Below are positions 44,826 to 56,080 of a DNA stretch of 64,000 bases, in pieces (positions within the stretch are counted from its first letter, which is position 1; every line of letters starts with the position of its first letter). A model generated the notes under the pieces. It was not told where the DNA came from. It did not search any database and saw only the letters and a list, made by a program, of their open reading frames with translations. Position numbers and translations under genes: made by a program. The stretch spans positions 11,880,786 through 11,944,785 of the forward strand of contig OY783200.1 in assembly GCA_963678675.1 (NCBI GenBank). The letters run 5' to 3'. Source of the stretch: Xiphydria camelus (taxonomy: Eukaryota; Arthropoda; Insecta; Hymenoptera; Xiphydriidae).

Positions 44826-47800
44826 ATGTCCTACTGTAGGATCACGGGGAGGAGCAGGGGCCTCCCAAAGCCCAATTACTTTCCCCTACTGCCACCGATT
44901 AGTCCAGCCGACGCGAAACGCTTCTGTCGCATCACCGGAAAGTCTTACGGCTTGCCCAGTCACCACTACATTCCCGTTCTGCTCGGCGTGCACTCTCACG
45001 ACACGACCAAATGCAAGATCACCACCGCAGCCTCCGGTCTCGGGCCGCATCACTACACGGCCGGGCTGATTTTGGGCGAGAAGAGGAAGCATGTCGTGCT
45101 GAAGGACTACAGGTACGTCTTTCCCGTTTTGAACGGCGACGACGAGCACCAGCGTACGCTCAGGGACCTGCTGAACGCCAAGGAAACGGCGCCGGAGGAG
45201 GAGGACTCCAGGTTCGTCTACACCGTCGAGGAGAGGAGGTGCAGCCTCGTCTTCCCGGCGAAACTGGAGGCCGCCGTCAGGGACGGCGACGTGAAGGACG
45301 TGATGCTGTCAAGGGATTGTGACACGGTGCTGCTCAGACTGAAGCAGGGTAAGAACGTCTCGGTGGACTTCCGCGATCTCGAGGACTATGAGCACCTGTA
45401 CGACGGCATGGGTCCGCGCGAGGACGTGCTGAACGAGAGACTGAGAGTGGAGAGCGAGGCCAGGAAGCGAAAGAAGAAGAGGCAGTCGGGCCTTAGCTAT
45501 GCCAAGAGGATATTCGAGGAGAAGGAGAAGGCAGCCGATGTCGTCGAGGAGGAGGAGGCCGCCGCGTTGCAGTCGAAGAGGGCGAAGAAGCTGAGGCTCC
45601 AGAGCGTGAGGGAGGAGGAGTCCGCGGTCGGATGGGAGACGAGGGACTGGCAGCACGTGAACCTGGAGACAGCGAGATCGCGCGGCAGTGACCTGGTCCT
45701 CGCCTCCGGCGACTGGACGGTCTTGGTAGAGCCTCTCGTCGAGGGTTGGCGAGAGGGAGACACGTCCAGCATCGTCGGTACGGTGCCGGTGGTCGACCGG
45801 ATACCGCAGCCTCTGAAGGTAGAACCAAAACTCATCGACCTGCGCTCGACGACCGCCGGCACGGTCACCACGCCGATTTCCGAGGAGACCGGCGGTCTTG
45901 AAGCCATATCGGTCGTGCAACCCTTCTCGCCGCTCACGGTGGAACCCGACCCCGCGATCGGGGCCGCCCTGAAAGACATTCCCTCTGCGGAGCTCGAAGC
46001 TACGGCCGACGTCAACGCGAAGTTCCTGGAGGCCGGGAAGCAGGCCGTGGAGACACTGCCGCGGATAGAAGACATCCCGGAGCTGGTGAAGAAGATGAAG
46101 GACGGCGGTGAGATCACCGAGATGCACAAAGTGCGAGGTCTGAAGCTGGACGTGAAATCCGCGCGGAGATTCGTGGCGGGACAGACGGTGCAGACGCCGA
46201 CCGGGCCGGTTTTCGTGCCAGGGCAGACCCTCAAGACGCCAGGTGGCTCCGCGTTCGTTCCCGGCTTCACCGTAAACACCCCGGACGGTCCTCTGCTGAT
46301 TCCCGGACGAGTCGTCGTGGCTACCACCGACGAGAGTGGCCATGAAGGAGCGGCCAGTCCGGTGTTCGTCGCCGGTCAAACGTTACCAACGGATCGGGGG
46401 GAGAGATTCGTGCAGGGTCAGACGATACACAGCGCTGAAGGTGCCAAATTCGTCCCCGGACAGACAATACCGACGGAAGAGGGGCCGAAGTTCGTGGCCG
46501 GTCAAGTCGTCGACGATGGCTGCTTCGTCGCCGGTCAGACCATCGTCACCGGAGATGGCCCGATCTTCGTTCCGGGACAGACGGTCACCGACAGCCACGG
46601 CGAACAGGTTTTCGTGCCGGGGCAAAGCGTCAGGATGGACAACGGCTGGGAGTTCCTGCCAGGGCAGTGCGTCCACTCGCCCCAAGGAGAGGCTAAGTTC
46701 CTACCGGGTCGAACGATGCTGACTCCAGAAGGCCCGCAGTTCGTGCCCGGTCAAAGGGTCATCACGGGGTCTGGCGAGGCTCGTTTCGTTCCCGGCATCA
46801 CCGTGGAAACAGAGAGCGAATCCAAATTCGTACCAGGGAGGGCCTTGAGGACGCCGGAAGGTACCAAGTTCGTTGAGGGGATGACCGTTAGAACTCGCGA
46901 CGGAGCGGAGCGTTTCCTCCCGGGCTCGATCACCCTTCTAGGCAGCGAGACGTTCGAGTTCGCCGCAGCCAGCAGTATCGGCGATGTGACGTACCATGAA
47001 ACGGATCTCGCGGGAATCCCTGTTGATCCGAAAACCGCAAGTATATTCGGCGAACCTCGTCGAGGCCAGGGCGAGATATTCGGGCACATGGTACAGACGG
47101 AAAAAGGCGTGGAATTTGTTCCCGAATCCATGGAAAAGTCTCCGGAAGGCAGAAGGATAGTTCCTGGTCAACTGGTGCGCGGCGGGAAGGACGGACCGCG
47201 ATTCGTACCCGGTGTAATGACGGACGACGGTTTCCTGCCGGGTCAGATAGTCATGACCGAGAAGGGGGAGCAGTTCGTGCCCGGTCAAGTGGTCGAAACG
47301 AGTGAGGGGCCTAAATTCGTACCCGGGCAGATGGTGGATACGCGAACCGGGCCCAAGTTCGTTCCCGGTCAAACGGTGGAAACCGCCGAGGGACCGCGTT
47401 TCGTGCCGGGTCAAATAGTGCAGACCAAAGTAGGACCCACGTTTATCCCCGGTCAAGTGATATCTACCGAAGACGAGGGCTCGAGATTTGTTCCGGGTCA
47501 AGTGGTGGACACCCCCGATGGCCCGAGGTTCGTACCCGGCCGCGTCGTCGAGTCCGGTGAGCTGGGTATCACCTTCGTGCCGGGACAGATCGTACAGACC
47601 GAAGAAGGCCCGAGATTCGTAGCCCCGGACCTGACCGACACCCCGGAGGGCGGCTTGGAGTTTTCCGTGCAAGGCTTCGAGGTGACGCCGGAAGAGCTTC
47701 GTCTCCTACGGCCCGAACATCTCCGCTATAACGCCGTCTCCTCGCGGCACCATGGCGAGACGAGCATCGACGCCAGGATGCTGCGCCAGTTGTCGGAAGC

Positions 47801-49499
47801 GGGAATGTCTGTAGGCCGAGCGCAGCAGCACGCCGCGGAGCTGCCTGCCGTCGACGTGGACGTTGACCCTACAGCGGTGGCCCTGGAGCATGCTCTGATC
47901 GAGGCCGAGCAGCTGGGCCTTCGCGGAGACGCCGCGGTGAAGATGGCTCAGGTGGTTTCCACCGTGGCGCAGCTGGCGAAGAACATAGCGCAGCATCGGT
48001 CTGACGGAGGACGTTCGCTGTTCAGCGATGGCGTGTCCTTGACGAACGGAAAGTGTCAAAGCGAGATGGATGAGCGAGACGAAGAGGAAGACGGTGAAAA
48101 GAACGGGAAGTGGTTGAGGGGAGCAGCCAAAGCCATCATCACCGCAGCGGTGCTGGCGATAGACGATCGAAGGAACGGAAACGATCCCGAGGAACATCAG
48201 CATTTCATCTTCGCCTCCATACGCGAAGCCTTTGGCGTCCTTCTCGAAAGAAGCACCGCGAACCTTGATGACATCGTGGAAGGGATTCACGGTTTGCTCT
48301 TGGTGCCGCGGAACAGAAGCTCGCTCTGTCGAGCAGCGATGCTGGACCTCCTCGAAGGCAGCGGCAATAAAATCGATATCCTAAAGTCCACCCTGGGGGG
48401 ACGTCCTCTGAAGGACGACGTGGTGCTCGAGAGGCTGACAGCGGTGCTAGAGGAGGAACACGGCGTCGACCTTGTGGGACAGGCCTTCAGAACCGTGTCG
48501 AAATCCGATCCGGAACTGGTGTCTCGCGTTTTGCGCAAGGTTTCCGAGGATATGGGAACGGTGGCGACGGAGAGGGAAGCCGTGGAGACGCTTCGCAGGG
48601 CCATCGTTCACGCCGTGAGGGAATCCAGTGAGCTCCGCGTTAAGGAACTCCTCAACGATGAGGGTTCACACGTTCGCGAGCAACTCCTGCAAGCCGTGGG
48701 CCTGGCTCGGGCTCTGGGCATGTCCTCCACCGCGAGCACTCTTCTGGCGGTGGTCAGCGACGAGAAATCCACGCAGGCTTTAGCAGGTGACAGGGTCACC
48801 CTGGACATCCTCAAAAGACTCGTCGTCATGAGACAGTTGGCTGAGGAGAGGCCGCGGTATTCCGGAGCGTTGCGAGAGCTCTGCAGCGATCCAGAATTGA
48901 TGCGTACCGATCCCAGGTTAAGGACGCTGGTACGCGAGAGCGCTGCGCTGATGATAGTACCCGAGGAAGCTCCACTGCAGTCCTCCGTGGACGTACCTAT
49001 CGATCTGCTTCATGCCGAGAACAGCCTGGCCATTGAAGAGTTTCTGATGAAAAGACGCCACCATGCGCCCTCGAACATCTTCATGATACTGAAGCAGGGA
49101 ATCCAGGCGGTCGTTCCCAGAGAAGCCTCCCGGGCTGTGCTCACCGGACAAGTATCCTATACGGTCCTGGACGAGGACGGGATCAGGCACTTCGAGCCGC
49201 TTCACGTCTTCTCCGCGCTGCGGCTCAATCAACCGGCTGCTCATCGGTTCTCCATGTATTGCTGTCCAGTCGCCAACGAGGAGAACGACGTCGAGATGGT
49301 ATCAACGGTGACCGGCACCGCTTCGTTCACCTCAGCCAGCAGCCTCGACGGCTTCGCCAATGGGAATGGCGTCAGGCAGGAGAGCAACGGCGTCACGTTG
49401 TCCAGGTCCGACTTGTCCAGGGGATACTCGGCGAGCCGGGAAAATACGCCGAGCTTTCGCAGACTGAGCAGCCTCTACCGCGAAAGCAGCTGCGAGCGG
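44826..49499 (+). CDS. Unc-89: Unc-89 giant N-terminal exon with ~30 FVPGQ repeats
   Basis: One uninterrupted exon of 1558 codons. The ATG at 44826 (GCGAACATGTCC) is the first in-frame ATG after the TAG at 44775. Residues 1-75 hold three related motifs: CRITGRSRGLP, CRITGKSYGLP and CKITTAASGLG. A basic, Lys/Arg-rich patch (RKRKKKRQSG, about 213) and a charged coiled-coil-like stretch follow. Residues about 448-932 hold some 30 imperfect repeats of 13-20 residues ending in FVPGQ or FVAGQ. Residues about 960-1440 are mostly helical and Leu/Ala/Glu-rich. The tail is Ser-rich (SFRRLSSLYRESS). The exon ends CGG then GTAACG in phase 0, matching the phase-0 acceptor of the SH3 exon at 51233; the ORF continues only 30 codons into the intron. 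Codon third positions are strongly G/C. I do not know the function of the repeats. Assignment to Unc-89 rests on splice phase, strand and adjacency. Confidence 0.75.
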
Positions 49500-49599
49500 G
49501 TAACGAATAATTTCGCTAGGGATTGGGCTATTGGGTTTACGCAAAAAAAAAACCAGCAATTTTTACAGTTTCACCCAGTATCTACATAGCATAGAATGT

Positions 49600-50545
49600 C
49601 TATATAATACAAATTTGAGATATTCCAGTAAAATTTTAGAAATATTTGAAACAAAATATTTCAAGTGAGATATTCTGATAATATTCTGGAGATATTTCGA
49701 TTGAAACATTGCAGAATGTCTCAAATGAAATATTCTGGAGACATTTCATTTTAAACGTTATAATTGAAATATTCTGACAATATTCTAGAGATGTTTCGAA
49801 TGAAATATTTCAGAATATCTCTTGAGTAAGATATTCTAGAGATATTTCATTTGAAACAGTATTCCTTAAATCTTCAGATAAAATTTTGGAAATCTTTCGA
49901 TTGGAAGATTTCAATATGTCTCAAAAATAAAATATTTTGCAGATATTCAACTCGAAACATTACATTTGAAATGTTCTAGCACTATCCTGCTAGAATACTG
50001 ATATTCTGAAGACATTACGCTATGAGATACTACACATAAACTATTACGTAAATGATTTTTTGTAATATGACATTTAGGCAAATCCTTGTAAAAAAAATCG
50101 ATTAAACCCGCACAAGTACAATAATTTTTTGAAAAGCGTATTATATGTAAACAAAAATAAATTTCGTTAGATATTCTTAAATTATTTCATATTTCAAAAC
50201 AATTATATGTATTCTAACAGGATAATGCTAGAATATTTCAAATATAATGTTTCGAGTTGAATATCTGCAAATTATTTCATTTTTCAGACATTCTGAAATA
50301 TTTCAATAAAAATATCTAGAATATTGTCGGAATATTTCAATTGTAACGTTTTCAATGAAATGTCTCCAGAATATTTCATTTGAGACGTGCTGTTTAAAAT
50401 ATTTCTAGAATTTTGTCAAAATATCTCACTTGAAATATAATATTTTATTTGAAATGTCTCTAGGACGTTACTAAAATATCTCAAATGAAGTATTTCAAAT
50501 GAGATTTTTGAAATATTCTGGAGATATTACTGAGACGATCTCTGT
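49600..50545. repeat. Repeat family P, copy 2, in an Unc-89 intron
   Basis: Begins ACATAGCATAGAATGTC and ends GAGACGATCTCTGTATGTAG, imperfectly inverted. Its arms are built of GAAATATTCTGGAGATATTTC-like units (key phrase ATTCTGGAGA). The centre, at about 50030-50170, resembles that of the copy at 29690-29760 (AAACCCGCA..AGTA). Confidence 0.7.
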
Positions 50546-51232
50546 ATGTAGCGCTGAGATTCGAGCTGATTTTCAAGAATTTTTACAGAGGACACATTTC
50601 TATTTACAAGTCTATAACTGTACCAATACTTTCAGGAGAAATGTCTAGTTGATTCTGAACCAATAGACAAATTTATTTGAGATGAATAGGAATTTTTTCA
50701 CATCGAACAAAAGTCTATTTGAATTAAATAAATGGTCTAGGTTTGTATTCGATTAAAAGAACATGCAAAACATTTATTTAATTGAAATAAACTTTTGTTC
50801 GATGTGAACAAATTGCTATTTATCTCAACTAAATTTTTCTATTATATATATATATAGGTTCGCATTTAACTAGACCTTTTCACTCAGTGTAGTTTAACCT
50901 GATATATATGTATAGTAATATCTGTTTCCATAGGAATTTATATCGGTTTCCCAGGAAAAACACCTAATTACTATGTAATTCTGTAAAGTTCCCCGGGCGG
51001 AGTCGTAGTTTAGGTATGCTATAGTCAAATTGTAATTCGTGTAGTTCCTTTTTCTTCGTGTTAAATCGGGAATGGGAGTCTTTAGCAAGCAACGCAGCGT
51101 GTATCTCCTACGACCGATCTCTGTTTTTTTTATCCGTTCGTTAACTCGTCGATCTCATCGATGGAGATTTCCTCTACGGTATACACATAAACGTCCCGAT
51201 CGTCTATGAAACATCTCCCTTTGATTTTTTAG
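50546..51232. other. Unc-89 intron, 3' part
   Basis: AT-rich, with partly palindromic ATTTATTTGA/AACAAAAG sequences at 50650-50830. It ends in TTTGATTTTTTAG at 51232, the acceptor of the SH3 exon. Confidence 0.5.
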
Positions 51233-51348
51233 CAAGTATCCTCGGAGCACTACGTCGTCGTGGAAGACTACACACCGGATGGAGAGAGTGGCGTCACCCT
51301 GAAAGCTGGAGACATCGTCGAGGCGATCGAGCACTCGGATACAGCCAA
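51233..51348 (+). CDS. Unc-89: Unc-89 exon: first part of the SH3 domain
   Basis: Acceptor TTTTTTAG ends at 51232, the exon starts in phase 0, and it ends at 51348 before GTGAGCG in phase 2. It encodes SSEHYVVVEDYTPDGESG, then VTLKAGDIVEAIEHSDTA. This is the ALYDY-like first strand, the RT loop and the start of the n-Src loop of an SH3 domain. SH3 domains bind proline-rich peptides; in obscurin/UNC-89 proteins the SH3 stands before the RhoGEF pair at the M-line. The last two bases join the first base of the exon at 56081 to form one Lys codon, giving a seamless SH3 of normal length. Confidence 0.85.
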
Positions 51349-51921
51349 GTGAGCGAGCGTTTCTCTGGACTTTTCTGCATGCTTGCATATTTCGATATCG
51401 TTGCATATTTTGCGGCTGTTCGTTTGCTCGTGTGCGAGCGATCTATTTTCGTAGCGCGCTGTTCGTGTGGCCATCTGAAAATACCTAACCATGCGGCATA
51501 ACACATCCCAACGATATAACGAGACTGCCTAACGCGGGGTTCCCCGGTGCCGCGATTGACGAGCCTTCGATATGATAGTCGCTGGCGGGTCGCGCCCACG
51601 CGCGCTTCCCGCGGTGACGTTGATGGCTGAGGAGGAAGAAGCTGGACGATCTTAAATCACGCACACGACGACGCCGGATTTTATCGGTTCACGAAATGCC
51701 CAACGCTTTCCCTCGCCTTCGTTCTGCGAGAGTCTAGAAGATTAAAAAGCAAGTCGATAGATATGGACCGCGTCAGAGCAGGTGCTCTTTAATGTCGAGA
51801 GAAACGACGTGTGACCGTCGCGTTGAGCGAAACGCTCCTGTTTCCTTTTCGCGGAAGAGGAGCGAGTGTTGTGACGGCTGAAAAAAGAATGATAGACGTA
51901 TTGAAGAAATATAACTTCTCA
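51349..51921. other. Unc-89 intron, GC-moderate
   Basis: Starts with GTGAGCG. Mixed sequence with a CpG-rich patch at 51480-51680. The minus ORFs are shadows of the exon and flank. No exon is seen. Confidence 0.45.
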
Positions 51922-52860
51922 TAGATCCTCATAGAAAACTTGTAAAAGTCCCGTAGAATCCCCATGGGACTTTGGTGTGCTTTTGACACAGTTATTCCGA
52001 CTACTCATTAATAAAAATCTGAGGACTCTAATGGAAAAATTTCTCTAACAAGTTTCTAAAAAACCCTGAGATATTTTGTTCCTTTTTCTGACTCCGTAGT
52101 AATTAGAACATTTTAAGATATTTTCAAGGAAGTGTCAGAGTTTGTTAAAGGCAGAAAAATGTCCAAAATTATCCATTTCTTTTTTATGCATAAAAATTTG
52201 TCTTTAAAATTCTGATAAACTAAGACGTATATTTGCCTAAAACCTGAAAAATTCTGTAAAATTTCTAACCAAGTAAAATTCGGTTATTTTTTTAAATTTA
52301 GAATTTCTGTAAAAATACATACTGAAATTTTCAGAATTTTACAGAAATTTTACAGAAATTAGATTTTCCTGGATGTTTGTTAGTTTTTATTAAGCTTTTT
52401 CAAAAAAGTTTGCGTATGAAAGAAAAATGAATATTTTTGAACATTTCTCTGACTTTCTCTAACAAACTCTGATACTTCCCTGAAAATGTTTCAATTACTT
52501 TAAAAAGTCAAAAAATATCAGTTTTTCAGAAATTTGTTAAGGAAATTTTTACATCAGGGGATGAATAAGAATGTATTGGATTCTATATGCATCTGTAGAA
52601 ATAAATAAAACCTTGTAAAGTTCTATTAGCAATTACAAATAGAACGGCGTGTACAGGTCTTTATTTTCTTTATGGGATTTTACTTGTGTTTACAGATCCA
52701 CGTAAAATTCGGTAAATCCCTATTTACCATTTCAGAGACACATGGAATTCAATAAATTTCTATTCGTCCTTTTCAAACTTTTTTAGTAGATATTTGAAAT
52801 TGTGTCAAAATCACGTTAGATTCCCATAAAATTGCCTACGGGAGTCTATGGGATTTTTCA
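51922..52860. mobile_element. Repeat family F, copy 3, with family R nested inside
   Basis: The left end TCATAGAAAACTTGTAAAAG...GGTGTGCTTTTGACACAG is inverted at 52790-52860 (GTGTCAAAATCACGTTAG...GGGATTTTTC). Between 52027 and 52560 lies family R: it starts CTAATGGAAAAATTTC and ends TTTTTACATCAGGG, itself a palindrome of TTTTCAGAA/TTCTGAAAA units. Confidence 0.7.
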
Positions 52861-53596
52861 GTAGGAAGATCCTGGACCGGTCGATCGAGACGAAATTGCG
52901 AGGGAAAGGAGAGCGTTGCCCCGCGAACACGAGGCTCTCTTGCTCGCTTATTTTCACAGCTGTATATTTTTACCCGAAGAGATGTTTCGCTGGCCTTTTT
53001 TCCCTTCCCTGTTCTCCCTGCGCAACCGATACGCGTCCACGGGATACGAGATAATTCGTACATCGCCGCTTGGTAACGCGTTCCACACACGCGAACTTCC
53101 AGTAAATCTATTTTCGTTGAGGATCCCGCATCGGGGAGTGACAACCGTCGCGGGAAATGAGGACCAGAGTGCGACTGTAAAGCGGGCTTCCACGACAAAA
53201 TCCTCTCCTCGAGGTTGCGAATTCCCCGATGAGAAGACGTACCGAAATGGGCAAAAGGACGAGCGACGATGTCGCTTCGACTCAACGACTCTAACGTCCA
53301 CTAATTTCCCGCTTCTCAGCAACGCCACTAAAACACTGAGCGCTTTCATCCGTCACGGTTTAACGTCACTAATTGCCGCGCTCCTTCCGCGGTCCAGCTT
53401 ATCTCGCATCTTCGCTTAGCAACGCCACCCGCTTTCGTCGAGGAGATGAAATTATCATCGACGTCGTAGCCTCTGACACGAGCGTCGGTGCTGCTCTTCC
53501 GCGCATGGAACTAACTCAACGAAAGCTAACGAATGAGGAGGACGATCGTCAGAGACGTAGATCGTCTTCGAACAGCTCCGCGATGTTGTAGGAAAG
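52861..53596. other. CpG-rich island in an Unc-89 intron
   Basis: GC-rich sequence with many overlapping, motif-free ORFs on both strands. It may hold an internal promoter for the candidate exon that follows. No element ends are visible. Confidence 0.4.
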
Positions 53597-53750
53597 CGAA
53601 AATCGACCCGGAACTTGAGGTGGGTGAAATCGGGAAGCCACTGGACAGCTCGGCAGCGAGGCACAAGCTGTCCGTCAGACCCAGAAGGAAGTATGGTCAT
53701 CCGAGAGCGCGAAGCGCTTCCAAGTCGCCCGTCGACACCCAAACTCGCAG
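53597..53750 (+). CDS. Candidate exon with a capping-protein-interaction-like motif
   Basis: A plus-strand open stretch that ends at a strong donor (AACTCGCAG then GTACGT, 53750/53751, phase 2). It encodes LEVGEIGKPLDSS, then ARHKLSVRPRRKYGHPR and SASKSPVDTQTR. The block H-x-L-S-x-R-P-R...P resembles the actin capping protein interaction (CPI) motif. It ends in the same phase as the SH3 exon at 51348 and could therefore splice to 56081, but that would replace the front of the SH3 domain. The 5' limit is not clear: a TTGTAG at 53586-53591 is a weak acceptor, and the frame is open to an ATG at 53533. It may be an alternative Unc-89 start or part of a nested gene. Confidence 0.35.
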
Positions 53751-54159
53751 GTACGTTAGCCGCCTCTCGCGGTGAAAGGACAAGGACGGGGAAAAAAGAT
53801 CGGTATTTCATTTTCCGACGCACCGAGCTTCCGCTACAGCGCGCAGTGCACCAAGGGCATGGAACGTGCGCCAAGGCCAAGCTCGGGCGCGAAATACACC
53901 CGTCGACAGGTGCTAGAACAAAGAGGAGCATGTGGACGGGGCCAAGCCAACGACCCCGACCGACGCTCGCGCTTGTCACCCTCGCGCGAGTGTTTAGATT
54001 TACGGCGCGGGCATGGCTGGTGCACTCCGGCCGCGAAGATATGATATTCCGCCATCGCGTGGAAGCGTTGCTCGGGGATGAAGCGAGATCGGCCCACATT
54101 GAAACGCTCGGAAGCTCGCGATGGAATGTGGACGGACACGGAGGATCGGACTAGGTGAG
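53751..54159. other. CpG-rich sequence after the candidate exon
   Basis: Overlapping ORFs on both strands without motifs. Purine-rich GAAGAAAAAG at the end grades into a GAA microsatellite. Confidence 0.35.
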
Positions 54160-55135
54160 AGAAGAAAAAGAAGAAGAAGAAGCATTTAAGCATAGCTCTA
54201 AGACCCAGGCATTTCCTAAGAGCACAAATTCAAAAGATGAAGGAGTAAATGGACGTGATGGAGAGAACAAAATATATATGGTAAATAGTAAAAGAAGTAA
54301 AGGAAAGCCATATAGAGGAAAGTTGAAGTAAAAGTACACAGTAAATAGTAAAAGAGCTAAATAAAGAAGAAGAAGAAGAAGAAGAAGAAGAAGAAGAAGA
54401 AGAAGCGTTTATTATGGCTCTAAGACCTAGGCGTTTTCTAAGAGCACAAATGCAATAGATGAAGGAGGAAATGAATAAGGTGAAGAGTAAAAATACATGA
54501 TAATAGTAAAAGAAGTAAAAGTAAAAGTACATAGTAAATAGTAAAAGAGCTAATAATTATAGTACATAATGACTATTTAAGACTAATTAATTTTTTAACA
54601 GGAATAAATAATTAAGGTAGAGTGGGGGAAGTGCGACCACGTTTTTCAATAGTTCAAGTTCAAGAAGCGCTATAATGTGTAAATCTTTCGCTTGAGGGAA
54701 ATATTCTGCTGATCAAATTGATACCTTATGAAGTTTTTTAACTGATTTTAGTAGCATTTCGCTTACAAAATAAATAAACGGATATATACATATTTTCTAA
54801 TTAAGGTCTGCAGTTGATTGCACTTTCCCAGCCAAAAAGGGAAGGGAAAAGGGGGGACCAGTGCTTATTAAACGCATTTGAGAATACGTGTAAACTGAAG
54901 GGGCAAGTGTATTAGGTTTTTAAAATTAAAATTTCTTTGGAATTTTTCACTTGCAAATTAATCGCCATTTTACACTTGATACGGATAAATATATCTATCA
55001 ATAGAGAGGGAAATTGTAACAACGAATTAAACGTTCCCTAGGAGTACAAATACAAGAGATGAAGGAGGAAATGAACATGAATATAGAGCAAGGTTGAAGT
55101 AAAAGTACATAGTAAATAGTAAAAGAACTCAAAGT
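54160..55135. repeat. Direct repeats of a GATGAAGGAGGAAATG module with (GAA)n
   Basis: CTCTAAGACCCAGGCATTTCCTAAGAGCAC and relatives (key: CTCTAAGACCYAGGC, CTAAGAGCACAAAT, AGATGAAGGAGKAAATG) occur at about 54192-54250 and 54415-54475, and in part at 55033-55080. Each is followed by AAAGTACATAGTAAATAGTAAAAG. (GAA)n tracts lie at 54162-54182 and 54364-54403. Possibly fragments of a retroposon tail; no ORF is seen. Confidence 0.55.
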
Positions 55136-56080
55136 AACTAGTAGCTAAAGAGAAGAGGAGTCAAGAAGAGTTCATCGTAATCGAGCGCGGATGAAGGGAC
55201 GAGCCGCGAAGTCGAGGCTGGCAATTCTTACAGCGGCGACGTTCAATGAGCCGCGCTACATTTATCACGTGAAAACGACGAGGTGGTGGCTCCGCTTGGA
55301 ACGCATCCCACGGATGTGCGCGCGTCGTGACGACTCGCCGGGGTGGAATTGATGCCGCGACGGACGCTGAGCGATGAGCGTACCTACTCGTTAAAAGAAA
55401 TACGGCGGCACCGAAACGCCTCGGAATGCCTCTTCCACTCGCGGTGCGACGTCACCTCGTCCTTTGGCAATAATTCCCGCTGCGGCGCTATTTCGGTCAC
55501 TGTTTTCACCGAGTCGGCTACCTTTATCTCGACTCCGACCAGGTGATGATTTCGGGAGCATCGCGAAGATATACGAATCCTCCGCGCGCTTAACAGCGCG
55601 CGGGTTTGATCGTTCGGAGTTTGGCAGCCACTCGGCTTCGACGATAAAATATTCACGGGCGAAACAACGCGTTCCTCGCGCCGATTATAAAGCTTCGATG
55701 CTGTATGAGTGCGTAACCACGCGAGACACAGGTTTTACGGGTTATAGATAGATGCCCGCGTGGGTGACATACAGTTATATTCGGCAGTATGAGTAAGTTG
55801 CGCACGCTGGATTCATCAGTTCATTCAACAAACGCAAAATGTGTTGGCCTAGAGATTCCATCCCTCGGGACGTCGGAACGACTTCTTCTCGAGCACCTCG
55901 AGAGGACCATCCATCGAGCATGCAGTCGAAAGACCACGGCGTGTTCTCGGTGGACATTTGTTTGTCAACGAGAAACTTCCTCGGCGCGCGATGACTGAAC
56001 ATTTGCGAGATCTGGGCCAATGTCGGAGAACGGCGTATCTATTCATCATGTTTACTCGATCTGGTTTTTGTCTTCTTCAG
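55136..56080. other. Unc-89 intron 3' part, CpG-rich
   Basis: GC-rich between 55180 and 56000 with motif-free overlapping ORFs; possibly regulatory. It ends in CTGGTTTTTGTCTTCTTCAG at 56080, a strong acceptor. Confidence 0.45.

Noticed and set aside
45309..46379. Long minus-strand ORFs (up to 356 codons) opposite the giant exon
   Set aside because: They are shadows of the G/C-rich codon usage of the plus-strand exon, show no motif, and change frame repeatedly.
49500..49589. Last 30 codons of the giant ORF as coding sequence
   Set aside because: They lie after a phase-matched GT donor and run into poly-A and repeat family P; this is intron read-through.
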